A stretch of 64,000 nucleotides of DNA from Anastrepha obliqua (lineage: Eukaryota > Arthropoda > Insecta > Diptera > Tephritidae): NCBI RefSeq assembly GCF_027943255.1, contig NC_072897.1, positions 44,304,044 through 44,368,043 of the forward strand. The letters run 5' to 3'. Each line of letters starts with the position of its first letter. Positions within the stretch are counted from its first letter, which is position 1. Shown here piece by piece: positions 22,051 to 33,155 of the stretch. A program made the translations under genes and the position numbers. The notes under the pieces were generated by a model. That model saw only the letters and a program-made list of their open reading frames with translations, searched no databases and had not been told where the DNA came from.

Positions 22051-24212
22051 CTATTCTTGCCATGTTACTCACAGCGAACCAATGTTCTTCTGAATCAACC
22101 ATGATATCTACTAGGTTACTAACCATTATTGGCTTCCCAACCCTATCACTCAAATCTACTCTTTCCTGCTCAAAATGAGGGCAGACAAAGAAAACATGTT
22201 CTGCTTCTTCAACTAGACTGTCGCAGTACGGGTCATCTTTGTGCTTAAATCTATGCAGGTAAGCCTTAAAGCATCCATGCCCATTAAGTACTTGGGTCAG
22301 GTAGAAATCTATCTGTCCATGCTTTCGATTTATCCATCTTGTAATATTCGGAATCAATCGATATGTCCATCGTCCATTGCATGTCCCTATTATTTGGGAT
22401 CCTGGCTTCCAGAGGAGTGGGCCCAACACTGACCCCTGTGGTACTCCTTCGGTTACTCTGTACCTTTTCATTCCTTCGTCGGTTTTGTATTGTATTGCAC
22501 TCTGTTAGTGAAGTAACTTGCAACCATTTTCCGAATGTAAACTGGGACTCGGAAATTTTCCACCGCATTTAGGATTTTGCCCCAGTTTGCTGTATTAAAT
22601 GCATTTTTTACATCTAACGTTGTGACTATTGTGACTATACAATACTCTTTATCTCCGTAGAGCCAGCGAGAACCTTCGATCGCTTTGTGAGCGATGCGCT
22701 TAACCGCTATAACAGCATCTGTGCTAAAGCGTGTTTTACGGAAGTCATATTGGTGCGGCGATAGCCCTCCGGCACTATCGATGGCAGATTCCAGGCGATT
22801 CACAATTAGCCTCTCTAATATTTTCCCTGCCGTGTACGGTAAGCATAGTGGACGGTAGCCTGAGGGATCTTCAGCCTGCTTAGACCCTTTTGGTATTAGC
22901 ACTAGCTTTTGCAGTTTCCACTCTTTCGGGAATGTGCATTCTTCTAAGCAGGAGTTGTAAACATCCACAAAGATTTCTGGATGATTTAGGATTGCCAACT
23001 TAAGAGCTTCATTCGGGATCGCATCGGGCCCGGGTGCCTTATTGCCTTTAATCTGTTTGCAAATGTGCAAAATTTCGTCAGTGTTGGCCAAGCATCAATT
23101 TTCATCGTCTTCCATACAGCTGGTAGCGTTGGCGGCGATATCTTGCTGTTTGAAGGCTTTTGTTTTTTTCATCACAAGCTGGTATGCAAATCCCCATGGA
23201 TTGCTGTTAGCATCCTCGCATAGTATTTGAAAGCACCGGCGTTTGCTGCTCTTAATTGCATTTTTTAGTGTTTTCCTTTTTTGTTTGAATAGGAGTCTGT
23301 TCCTTTCAAAGCTGGTCGTACCTCTCGACCGCTGATATGTTCTCCTTGCTCTGTTGCATTCTTCGCGTGCTGCAGCGATTTCTTCCGTCCACCAGTAAAC
23401 GGGCTCTTTGTGGTTTATATTAGGCCTTGTTTTACTCATAGCTGCATCACATGCTTTAGTGAGTTGCCTCATGACTTGATTAGTTTTTTCAGCCGCATTT
23501 CTAGTGGGTGTAAAATTTGCCATCATTATCTCGAACACTTCCGGGTCCAAAGTTGAAACCCGGTATCTGACTTCGTGCGAGTTAGATGACTTCGGCCTAT
23601 CATGTTTGCCTATAACGCAAAGTATTGCAAAGTGATCACTTCCAGTGTAATACTGGCTTAGGGACCATCTCGTACTACTCACGAGGCTAGAGCTAACAAA
23701 TGTCAGGTCGATTATTGACCCTTTCCTGCTCTTTGGAATGTTTGCAGGTTCCCAGATTTCATAAGCGCTATGTCACGCATAGCGAACGTTTCTAAAAAGG
23801 CTTTTACTCTAGGGGTAGTTCGGGGGCATCCCCAGTTCACTGCCCAGGGGTTAAAGTCACCAGCTACAATGACCGGATTATGATCTTTAATGTCACGTGC
23901 AAGTTCTTCCGGTGCATGTATGGCTTCAGCTAGGGTTAAGCTAGGTGGAAGATAGCAGCTGTAAACAAACAGCTTACCAACACGGGTTCGTACATAGCCA
24001 CGTGTTGCGTTTATATTCGTCATTCGTGACCTATTCATTCCACAGTTCCATATAGCTGATTTGCCTGTTGTGTCGGATACCCAGTCGTTCCCATTTCTGT
24101 ATTTATAGGGTTCGCTGAGTATTGCAATGTCTATTTTGTGCTCTCGTACAGACTGTTCGAGCAGGCTTTGAGCCTTCTCGCAGTGATTTAAATTCAGTTG
24201 GACAAACTTCAT
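21962..24212 (-). pseudogene. R1-like ORF2: endonuclease and reverse transcriptase, catalytic box deleted
   Basis: ATG at 24212. The endonuclease domain runs to about 23650 (VQLNLNHCEKAQ; ILSEPYKYRNGNDW; VIVAGDFNPWAVNWG; GSDHFAILC). Frame breaks fall near 23710 and 23093. The RT part (23091-22440) has KAPGPDAIPNEALK, SGYRPLCLPYTAGKILERL, HQYDFRKTRFSTDAV, motif A (TTLDVKNAFNTANW) and motif B (GVPQGSVLGPLLW at about 22425). Immediately after motif B the sequence jumps to the C-terminal domain (LIPNITRWINRKHGQIDFY; HGCFKAYLHRFKH; CDSLVEEAEHVFFVC). Motif C (YADD) and the thumb are thus deleted in frame. The enzyme cannot polymerise. The C-terminal tail ends at 21962. Confidence 0.85.
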
Positions 24213-25290
24213 TTATGTCGTATTTCTTTGAGAGCTCTTTGATATAAAGGGCACTTGTTGCTAGTCATCGCGTGTGCGGTGTCGCTCATTTTTTTCTTTT
24301 TACAAATTAAGCAACTTGCTGTTTGGGTACAACTCTTCGCCTGGTGATCTTTACTGCCGCATTTAAAGCCGGACTTGTTGAAGTCGTTCGTACTTTTGCA
24401 TCTCGCTGCGACATGCCCGTACTCCATGCACTTAAGGGGTTAGGGGTAGTCAGAATTTTCAAAAAATCGATTTTTTTTGCATTTTCTTAAAGTATAATGT
24501 TTTAAAAATATTGTGTAAAAATTTGAAGTGAATCCGACAAATACTTTTCAAGTTATTCAACAATTAACAAAGGGCGCTCGGCCGCTCCGGAGCCGATAGC
24601 AAAACTTTAAATGCGTTTTTCTCAAAACTATGTTTTTCAAACTGGTGAACACTGTAACTTAAAAACCGCTACGTAGATTTCAATAAAATTTATACAGCTT
24701 TTGAAAAACATAAAAAACTTGTGCCTGATCGAAGGATTTTTTTTTTTCAAAAATTTCGATTTTTTTTTAACAATTAACTGTTGGTTTTTTTTTCTAAAAT
24801 CTGGAAAAAATTTTCTGAGGCCGCCATTTTGTTCATTTTGAAACAAAGAAAAAAAGCTTCGATCAGGCACAAGATTATCTATTAATAAAACTAATTTTTC
24901 TTGTCCGATTGGTTTTAGATGAATCTGCAAGGACTTGTGATGTTCACCGCAAGGGACTTCTGAAGAAACGGGCTTCACACAAACAGCGATAAGTTTTGCA
25001 ATTATTAATTTTTTTTTTTTGAACTTTTGGTGAAGTCAAGTTAAAACATTATGTTTTTATGCTATGTTTTTATTTTTGTTAAATAAATTAATTAAGTACC
25101 AAAAAAAAATTCGTTAAAATCATCATTTTTTCGGGCCTCTGACTACCCCTAACCCCTTAAAGCACCTTTTCGAGTTAAGTTTTACTCTAATGCGTTTGCG
25201 TCCCACCATAAGCTTCTCGCAAGCTAGCAACTGCAGACAAAGGGCTGCGGTAAGGGATTACGTACGTCGGAGACTGTTTCCAGCATAAGA
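24209..25290 (-). pseudogene. R1-like ORF1 C-terminal zinc-knuckle part, split by TTAA element
   Basis: The ORF1 product is a nucleic-acid-binding, Gag-like protein. The C-terminal part at 24209-24431 reads CMEYGHVAARCKS, then a second CCHC knuckle (FKCGSKDHQAKSC), then CLICKKKKMSD. The upstream part, RVKLNSKRCFK, lies at about 25160-25200, beyond the inserted element. The insertion falls inside the first knuckle. An in-frame stop occurs upstream near 25255. Stop codon TGA overlaps the ORF2 start. Confidence 0.75.
24436..25156. mobile_element. TTAA-flanked inverted-repeat element (piggyBac-type MITE)
   Basis: 721 bp bounded by perfect inverted ends GGGGTTAGGGGTAGTCAGA (19 bp) and flanked by TTAA on both sides (24432-24435 and 25157-25160). 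TTAA duplication is the signature of piggyBac-superfamily transposition. There is no transposase. The interior is A/T-run-rich with one GC-rich patch (CTCGGCCGCTCCGGAGCC at about 24578). The longest minus-strand open frame, 24637-24978, is low-complexity and looks like chance. Confidence 0.85.
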
Positions 25291-25516
25291 CTTCAGTTTT
25301 GACAATTCACACTTCTCTATGAGACTTCTCCATGGTATACATTAAGTTCTTTGCATATGTATGAATATCCATATGTATGTAAATTTGTCTTCTAAATGCG
25401 CGACAGAATGGGGACATACGTAGCGATTGGTGATTGGTTTAGCTACTGTGTGTTATGTGGGTGCAGAAGCATACACTAATGATTTAAACAAAAGCCGCCG
25501 GTAGCTTAAAACAAGT

Positions 25517-26500
25517 TTACGGGTAAAAGGGTAAGGGCTTGTGTGACGATCTTTCTGCAGTAGAAAAATGTTTCTTGTTGATTGTAATTGTAGCGTTGCT
25601 GTAGTGAATTATGAATGTACCGTTAACGGATGTGGGCTCTTCATTAATTAAGATTTCTCCTCTAAAATGGTTTAAAAATATGATGCCTGGTGATAGTTCC
25701 TCGAATTCTGGAATGTGTTCGCTGTTGGTCACTGTGCAATTTGGCAACCGGCTACTTAATAGATTTCTTATACAATACAATATTCATTACTTAAGTCTAA
25801 TACATCGTTTTTTGAACATATTTGGAGTGCGTTGTACTGTTTACAATTTCCTAATATTCCATAAAGAGTGTTTTCGCAATTAAGGATTGATTTGAAATTA
25901 ATTTTATTTATTTTATCATTTTTCTTAACGGCTCTAATGTCTATTGTTTTACAAATTTTGGATTCTACTGTGGGTAAACTTATAATGTAGATTATTGTTT
26001 TGCCATTGTTTGCTATTTTAATCTCTGAAAATTCGAGAGCTTCGTCTAAGTTTATAAATGGGATATTGTCTATATCAAATATTTGTTTAGCAATATCTAT
26101 TTCTTCACTTGACCTAATATAAGAGTTGACTATATTAGCTTTTGCCCAGTGTATTGCGTATGCGATATTTACAATTTCTTCCTTCAAAATTTCCAGTTTA
26201 TATCTTAGTTTTAAAATGATTCAATTTCTTTGCTTTTATCATTTTGCAAGGCTTTTATGACATGATTTGTAATGTTTGTAATTTCGTTAACTTTTTCTAT
26301 GGTGAGTTTGTTAATAATGACTTGGTTGTTATTATTTTCTAAGACGTTGTTTAATTTATTTAAAAATATTTCGTGATCTTCGTGGTCGGGATTTCCTGCG
26401 ATCCATTTCCACGCACTGCCTATAAAGTTAATAGATCTTTTTGATCTGCCTTCTATGTTAAGATTTCTGAGATGAGCCTTTGCACTTGTAGGTGCAATAC
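25517..26500 (-). pseudogene. Errantivirus env fragment, minus strand
   Basis: A partial Env of an insect endogenous retrovirus. From about 26470 leftwards, the minus strand shows the end of the surface subunit, a basic RSKR furin-type motif (near 26440-26451) and the start of the fusion-peptide region. The ectodomain follows (AIHWAKANIVNS; LDEALEFSEIKIAN; CSKNDVLDLSNEYC) and ends near FSTAERSSHKPLPF, before any transmembrane segment. Frame changes fall near 26190 and 25775. It parallels the env at 49100-49880 residue by residue in spacing. No LTR, gag or pol adjoins it, so it is an isolated scrap. Confidence 0.8.
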
Positions 26501-26647
26501 GTTGGCTTTGCGTAAGAGTTTCCTATGGCCAGATGTATCGTCAGCAGTTTTTGAAAATGCGCGATCGATAGAATTTGGTGCTTGGCTCTGCATGCGCTGC
26601 AACGTCAGCGGTTTTGTTTGTAGATTTATGTATTGTGTTATGCTAAC

Positions 26648-26976
26648 ATATATATATATATAATTGGCGCGTACACCCTTTTTGGGTGCTTGGCCGAGCT
26701 CCTCTTCGAGTATTTGTGGTGTGCACCTTGATGTTGTTCTACAAATGGAGGGACCTACAGTTTCAAGCCGACTCCGAGCGGCAGATATTTTTATGAGGAG
26801 CTTTTTTCATGGCAGAAATACACTCGGAGGTTTGCCATTGCCTGCCGAGGGGCGGCCGCTATTAGAAAAATGTTTTTCTTAATTTGGTGTTTCAGCGAGA
26901 TTCGAACCTATCTACGTTCTCTCTGTGAATTTCGAATGGTAGTCGCGCACCAATCCATTCGGCTACGGCGGCCGCC
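26648..26976 (-). mobile_element. tRNA-derived SINE (tephritid type)
   Basis: On the minus strand it starts GGCGGCCGCCGTAGCC. An RNA polymerase III A box (TAGCCGAATGG, 26955-26965) and B box (GGTTCGAATCTC, 26897-26908) follow. Next comes a unique body that includes GGTCCCTCCATTTG and ACACCCAAAAAGGGTG. It ends in an (AT)n tail at 26648-26661. I recall nearly this repeat from many tephritid fruit fly sequences. That is memory, not a search. It is non-coding and depends on a LINE's enzymes for movement. Confidence 0.8.
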
Positions 26977-27336
26977 ATAATTGGTCGTCTTTATTACTCG
27001 GCACGATGATTTGCGAACCTTTATGCATTGAATAAGTAATATTATAATATTACCACGGAGTCGAACCAACACGCTTTGAAATTCGAGTTAAATACGAAAA
27101 TATTACTTGGTACATCGAACTTTTTCAACGGCCCAGGAGCAGTTTTTGCGCAGAAGTACTAGGTTGAAAAGGTCTAATAATTGAATCCTATGCTCTCTAC
27201 ACTCACCAGTAAACCAGCTAGTTGTAGATAAAACACATTTATCAATTATCAGTGTCTTAATTCCAAGTTCTTCTGTTTCAGATTTGAAGAAATTTCATAA
27301 TTTTCACCATTTCGTATTTTTGTCCTTATAAAGAGA
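26977..27336. other. Non-coding stretch with a perfect 18-bp palindrome
   Basis: No gene is supported. It contains GTAATATTATAATATTAC at about 27031-27050, which is its own reverse complement. Confidence 0.5.
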
Positions 27337-27540
27337 CTAGCGGCCCGGTACGTGCTTCGCTACGTATAAAGTGAAATATTAAATCAAACTCATTTATAAA
27401 AAAAAATATATTTAATTATTTGCTAGCTATTTTAAAACTTAATCCAAAACATTTGGATAAACAATATTTTTTGTTTTTCCATTTTGAGCATGAATAAACA
27501 AACGGCTGGGGGTACCGACTCTGGAACAGGCAACATAAAG

Positions 27541-29580
27541 TTAGCCATGTGCAAAACATGATTCCTCCAAATTCAGACCACAAACGTTAAGTGTTTGCCC
27601 TTGAGCTTTGTTGATGGACATCGCAAATGATAAACGCACAGCATATTGTAATCGTTTGAATTCAAATGGCATATCAGTTGGAATCATAGGGATACGCGGT
27701 ATTAAACAAACTTCTCCGTTTGATTTACCAGTTAAGATCGTAGCTTCAATCAAATTTGACAATCAATTTTTCACTGCCAATCTGGTGCCCCTACACAGTT
27801 TTGGTGGATTAATATTTCGCAATAATATAATCAAAGAACCCACTTTCAGATTCAAGCAATGCGGTGGCATACCAGCCGGTTCTAATGAATTTAAAAATTC
27901 AGTTGGATAATTCATTGTCTCATCTTGATTCATAGCACTGTCAATTGATTTATATGTCGTGACTACACCTGGGAGTTTTGCTTGAATTTGAAAATTAATG
28001 GCATTGATATGAATATTCTTCGGTGCTAAAATGGGCGCGTTCTCTCAACCAATCATGATTTCTGTAATTCTGAAGAATATTCGGAAAAACATATTCAATC
28101 AATTCATCTATCGATTTCGTAAAATTGTTCGGTACAGTAATCAATCCTCACAAGCTGATCCAGCTTTGTAGGTGAATACGCATATTAATGTTCAGTGTCA
28201 ATTTTTGTACATATCTCCAAAGAACTGATGACTTCAAACAGGCATTTATTTCATCAGCAGGAGTTGACCGAGGAATGACAGGCAATGTTTGTCGAAAATC
28301 CCCTGACAGTAATATCAAAGCACCACCAAAAAGCTATTGGTTACCACGTAAATTTTGCATTGTTCGATTAAATGCTTCTAGTAATTTTTTATTCGCCATT
28401 GTACACTCATCCCATAAAATAATTGTCGTTAATCGCAGAACTTTTGCCATAGCAGAATTTCTTGAAATATTGCAAGTTGGAGTTTCAATCACCTGTACAT
28501 TCAATGGCAATTTTAATGCAGAGTGTGTTGTCCGACCACCTTCTAATAATGTAGCAGCAATTCCCGAAGATGCAAGTGCCAATGCAATTTTCTGTTCCAG
28601 TCGAATAGTGGCTAAAATCAGTGATATAACGAATGTTTTGCTTGTACCACCAGGTGCATCCAAGATATATAACCCACCTGCATTATTGGAAATGGCTTGC
28701 ATGATTGTGTCATATATAGGATTTTTCAGTAAGAGCGCTTCAACTTTTGAACTTTTTTGAATAAAACACAAACGGTTTGACTTTTTTAACTAATTTTTTT
28801 TTTATTATCGAGTTTGAACATATACATTTAAGTATGAAATTCGATTTCTTTTGCATTACCACCGCGTGCACGTTTTACAAAGTCCAATCGTTGAACCCAA
28901 TTTTCCACCACTCTTTTGCATAAATCGGCCGAAATTCCAGCAATTTCGCGTTCAATATTGGCTCTGAGCTCACAAATCGTCGCCGGCTTGTTACTGTAGA
29001 CCAATGACTTCACATTACCCCACAACGGGACGGCTTGTTAAATGGACCGTAAAATGGCCGTAATGCTCTTAAAGTAGCAGCAACAGAACGATTATTTTCA
29101 TAAAAAATTTGCACGATTTGCAATCGTTGCTCAAGTGTGTAGCGTTTCATGATGAAATGTATACTAATGAGGTTTACAAATGACAAGCGAAAAATAAAAA
29201 ATATTGCGTCGTTCGCCCTCCCTATCGGAAAAAAGTTGAAGCGCACCTATTAAAAAACCCTATACATGTTTTTGCTGAATATTCATTTTGGTTATATTCG
29301 ATTGTACAAATAAACGAAAATCATTAGAATTGAATTCCTGCTCACGTTGCAATTCACGATCAAACAGATCATGCATGTCACGATTTGGTGCGGTCATACC
29401 CAATTGTACTAATGTTTTATTTGCAATCCGTAGACACATATCTTCAATTATTATCAAAGCTTCGTTGTACATTTCCAAAGTTATCAACAAATCAGGATTT
29501 CTTGCATGATGACGCATACGAATTAAAATATCTTCTGCAATATTCTGTTTATATTTGCTCCATAATTCAAGTGGATTTGA
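27541..29580 (-). pseudogene. Helitron helicase (PIF1-like SF1) domain, broken
   Basis: This is the rolling-circle helicase of the Helitron Rep-Hel protein, minus strand. Upstream part 29580-29264: NPLELWSKYKQNIAEDIL, YNEALIIIEDMCLRIANKTL, LGMTAPNR, ending QQKHV. After the mariner, 28714 leftwards: YDTIMQAI; Walker A ILDAPGGTSKTF (family GPGGTGKT, the second G is S here); SSGIAATLL; RTTHSALKLP; Walker B TIILWDECTM; motif III LLSGDFRQTLPVIP. Then TILTGKSNGEVCLIPRIP and motif VI-like SINKAQGQTLNVCG. Stops, for example after LRGNQ at 28334, and missing stretches make it non-functional. Confidence 0.85.
28719..29263 (-). mobile_element. Internally deleted mariner inside Helitron helicase
   Basis: Inverted ends are GGGTTTTTTAATAGGTGCGC (minus strand, from 29262) and GGATTTTTCAGTAAGAGCGC (plus strand, from about 28719), both followed by TTCAAC and flanked by TA. 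Inside, the minus strand keeps only transposase N-terminal codons (MKRYTLEQRLQIVQIFYENN, about 29149) joined to the C-terminal end (WGNVKSLVYSNKPATICELR...GGNAKEIEFHT, to 28828). The catalytic domain is deleted. It is a mariner-derived MITE about 545 bp long. Confidence 0.85.
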
Positions 29581-31955
29581 CTAGCAGACCCGGCCACGCG
29601 TTGCTGTGGCTAATGTTTTTGTTATATTACACAGTAGTAAACTATTCAAGGCAAACGGAGAACACTAGTCATGGGGACCCCCACAGTTGCCATTTGTAAA
29701 AAAACATGGCAACCCCCATGACTGATTTCTTACCACGGTTGATATTGAGCAAAAATCAATACAAAAGAAATAATTAAAAAAATTTTTAATTTTTTGTATT
29801 CAAGTTAGTAACAATTAGGTATATTACAAAGTTGTTAGTAAGTAACTCGTAATACTTAAACTTATAAATTAGGTTGGTAGGGCAGATAGTTTTAAATCTT
29901 TATCAATAATTGTTATTATTTTGAATTATAAATACTTTGAATTCAATTTAATTTAGCACTAATCGGTGTACAATATTTTTGGTTAACCTGTCTTTAGCTA
30001 ACACAAATAGATTCGACGGTTTTCCTACACGTGAACATGCAACATATAGTTGCCCATGAGAAAAACATGGATTTTCCAAATCTATACCACAAATGCACAT
30101 TGTTTGGCCTTGAGACTTATTTATAGACATGGCAAAAGCTAAACGAATTGGAAACTGTAACCTTTTGAAGGGTATCATAGATTCTGATGGTATCATTGGA
30201 ATACGTGGCAAGAGGACCACTTCTCCTTTGAACTTTCCAGTTAAAATAGTAGCTTCAAGAATATTTCCGGTGATTTTTTTGATGACCAAACGTGTACCGT
30301 TGCATAATCGAAGTGGATTCAAATTACGCAGGAGAATAATAGGTGAAACAATCTTTAATCGAAGATTATGTGGTGGCATTCCAGATATATCTAGTGAATT
30401 TAAAAATTCCATTTTTGAATGCGCAGAGTAGTTAATATCTGGTGCATATTCGAAAGCAAGACGAACAAATGATGCACGTGTTAATGAGCGGCAGGTCCGC
30501 TGTCTCTGTCGTTCTTGTACTCCTGCTGTAGCTCTGTTTCGTTCTCGTGCCGCTCTTGTTCTTGTAATAGTCTGTCGCAGACGTGAATAAGTATTAAGAA
30601 TTGTTGAAATACTTCAGAAAAAAAAAAATTCAATCCTCATTTCAGACTTAGTTTCATCGAATATTTAAAAGCTATGAAAAGTCAAGAAACAAACAAAGGA
30701 TTCCGCCCACTAAGGAACAAATTTCTGACAAAATTCATTCATTTTCCAATTTTTCCCCCTGTTTATAATGAGCCGCAGAACTGTGAGTCGTTTACTCTGC
30801 ATGACTCTGGGTCTGCTGTTCTTGAGATTCTTGTGCACGACCCTCTGCTGTCCTGATACTTTGATCTGCATTTCTTGTTGCGATTTGTTCTGCCCATTGA
30901 TGAGTTCTTTCAGCATGTTTGCGTCGTGCTTCTCTGCTCAGCGCGTTGTTGAGGTTAGATTTTTGGTGGCATTAGACTGCAAATAATAATTAAAATATTC
31001 AAATCATAAAGAAAAAACTGAAAAGCGTGCTATTATAGCACATTGAAATGAGGAGTGTAAAATAATTTTGAATAGAGGTTGAATAAAAAAAAAATTATTG
31101 AAAAAGTTTGAGGTGCTTTGTACGAATTTTTCATATATATAATATATCAATTAACTTTTCGAGATGGCACTTTTATTATAAATCTCCGTTAAATTATCTA
31201 CGGAATGGTGAATAAATTTTTGTCAATCGATTTACCATTAACAATTTAATAAATGAATAATATGAGAAGCACGCCGATAATAGATAGATAGATAACCAGA
31301 TTCATTCAGATCCTGGAGCCTTAGTACCTTAGGACATACATACAGTGTGATTTGATTCATAGCAAATATAATAATGTAACTATGTGATAATACTTACATG
31401 TATATAATTTATGTAAAGATTTTTGAACATTGAAGCACTAACCATAAAAAAGCAATAATAATTCCACTGTATTATTTTTACTATTATATGAATTTAACTT
31501 ATACTTCAGTCTAAACAAGACGTGGCCGGCTATGCTAACACCAAAAATTGAAAAAGTAAGATCAACGGGCTTTCACTGATTGCGTTTACTACGAAATAGA
31601 TTTGATTTATACCTTAGCCTCAGCAACATGTGGGGGTAATGCCATTGAATTGTAGCTTATGTGAAGCGTTGGTATTTTCAATACAGCGCCATCTATTAAA
31701 TACTTACTCAATCCAGTCAACAGATGCCGCCATCTGTAAGAATCGTTTAGAGCTAACAGATAATTGAGACTATTAAATATTAAACAAATATTTTACAATA
31801 CAATAATATTGCGACTATAAATTAAGATAAACGCTATCCTATCTTTCAAGTTGGATCAAACAGCACACAGTGTGCAAATTTGATTAAAATCGGTTAAGTA
31901 GTTTAGGAGTCCATCGCGGACAAACAACGTGACACGTAATTTATATATATTAAGA
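29581..31955 (-). mobile_element. Helitron, complete ends, internally deleted, minus strand
   Basis: The 5' end TCTTAATATATATAAATTAC lies at 31955, followed by CGTGTCACGTTGTTTGTCCG, as in insect Helitrons. The 3' end GGCCGGGTCTGCTAG lies at 29581-29595, after a hairpin (CCACAGCAACGCGTGG). Host A and T flank it. The single gene remnant at 29948-30965 joins the protein's N-terminus to its C-terminal helicase end. The region 30970-31955 is non-coding. It abuts the truncated end of the Helitron at 27337-29580. Confidence 0.85.
29948..30965 (-). pseudogene. Helitron Rep-Hel remnant: N-terminus fused to helicase C-terminus
   Basis: From about 30965 (a start-like MPPK) the minus strand shows the Arg/Glu/Gln-rich N-terminal region (REARRKHAERTHQWAEQ; RLRQTITRTRAARERNR) in several frames. 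It then reads LTRASFVRLAFEYAPDINYS, the conserved N-terminal motif of Helitron proteins. It runs straight into MEFLNSLDISGMPPHNLRLK and the helicase C-terminus (PRIPMIPSESMIPFKRLQFP; AMSINKSQGQTMCICG; GQLYVACSRVGKPSNLFVLA), ending at 29948. The Rep domain with its HUH motif and catalytic Tyr, and helicase motifs I-III, are deleted. The terminal 154 codons are still open. Confidence 0.8.
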
Positions 31956-33155
31956 TATGTACCTATGTACGTGCATACGAAATATAATCATTCAGATGGG
32001 ACGTAAAGAAATAAACGCACATACAAAAAATCATATCGTACACTATTCCCTGGGACAATATTTCAATATCTCTTATCCATACATATGTACATACATATAA
32101 GTTGGCATACATATGCCCCGGAACCGCCTTCTCACAGCAAAAATATCACCATTTGCCAAATTCGGAACAATTCTATATTGCGAAGTTAGCAATATACATA
32201 TGTATATGTACGTATATGTATGTAATCTACATAAATGCGTATATTTTAATACATAATTTAATAACATAATTAAAAGTAGCGTCTATATTTTTAATAAAGA
32301 TTTTTGAAAAAGTAATTATCAAATAAAATTTAAATAACAACTAAAAAGTGAATGTACGGAGATGTCAGTTCCACAATTTTAATCTGGTGTCAAGCATCTG
32401 CGGATCTTGTTGCAAAAGCGATCGTTCAGTAATTTAATGAAACAATGTACCTCTTCTTTTCGCCTTAAATTACATGTGTTGGTAAGGCAGTGCGTCTAAT
32501 GAGCTATAGCCATACTCACTAGCGGCGAATCTTACTCGATCACTTTGTTGTTGCTTTCGCATGCAAATTTTTCGTCAAGCTAATAGAGCATAGAGATAGC
32601 GAGGGGGGAAATGGCGAAGAGGGATAATAAAAGATAGTAGCCACCATTCCAAGTTTTGGCTCGTAAACTCGTCAAATCTGCTAAATATTAATTAATATCG
32701 TTACGAATTTATTACGTTTTTATCCAAATAAAATGTCTCACAGTAATTCCTCTGAGTTCGATCACTGGATTGATAAATAAAGTCAAAAATTAATGGCAAC
32801 ACAACTTGCTTGCTTTACTCAATCACTTTATTGCTTAATAGGGCTGTCACATGTGATCCATTGCAGCAACGCATTTGACTGACGTGACGTGTAAAACATA
32901 TCGTAGTACACCGCATATAATAACGTTTTGCGATTTAAACAAGTCTCTTGAGTGTCTTTATCAAAACTAAAACTTCTTTATTTTTTAAAATAGTAACAAA
33001 GGTAAATTAACGGTAATACACATATTTAACTTAGGCTAGGTTCTCTTAAACATATTGTATTTGTAAATTAGTAATCATTCTACCCAACACAACTTCAATC
33101 CCTCTCTCTCTCCTTTCAATGCATAATTAGATTTATATACTTATGTACATATATA
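31956..33155. other. Non-coding stretch
   Basis: AT-rich DNA with ATATGTAT tracts near 32080-32230 and a CT repeat near 33100-33115. I see no gene, RNA gene or named repeat. Confidence 0.5.

Larger units (their letters stand above)
21657..25300 (-). mobile_element. R1-like non-LTR retroposon, minus strand, 5'-truncated
   Basis: On the minus strand the order is the end of ORF1 (zinc knuckles), ORF2 with endonuclease and RT, a 3' UTR with three tandem repeats, and AATAAA with a 9-A tail at 21657-21668. ORF1 and ORF2 overlap by ATGA at 24209-24212, an arrangement consistent with coupled translation. The 5' part of ORF1 is absent beyond about 25300. The endonuclease (ILSEPYKY; SAIWNCG) and the C-terminal HGCF...H...C region resemble R1/LOA-group elements. 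A 721-bp TTAA element interrupts ORF1. Confidence 0.8.
27337..29580 (-). mobile_element. Helitron 3' part with helicase gene, minus strand
   Basis: On the minus strand it ends GTACCGGGCCGCTAG at 27337-27340, preceded by a hairpin-forming CGTAGCGAAGCACGTACCGGG region and followed by host T, as Helitrons do. The coding part of the Rep/helicase protein runs from 29580 to 27541. The 5' part (Rep domain and TC terminus) is missing: the element stops where the next Helitron (29581-31955) begins. A deleted mariner interrupts the helicase. Confidence 0.8.

Noticed and set aside
24637..24978. 113-codon minus-strand open frame inside the TTAA element
   Set aside because: Lys/Phe-rich low-complexity translation of A/T runs with no transposase motif.
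26897..26976. tRNA gene suggested by A and B boxes
   Set aside because: The tRNA-like part cannot fold into a complete tRNA with an acceptor stem in register and it continues into a long SINE body with an AT tail.
28188..28760. 190-codon plus-strand open frame
   Set aside because: Antisense to the Helitron helicase motifs (Walker A and B on the minus strand).
27541..30412. Host PIF1 helicase gene
   Set aside because: The helicase segments lie between Helitron ends (hairpin plus CTAG), are broken and occur twice in different deleted forms.
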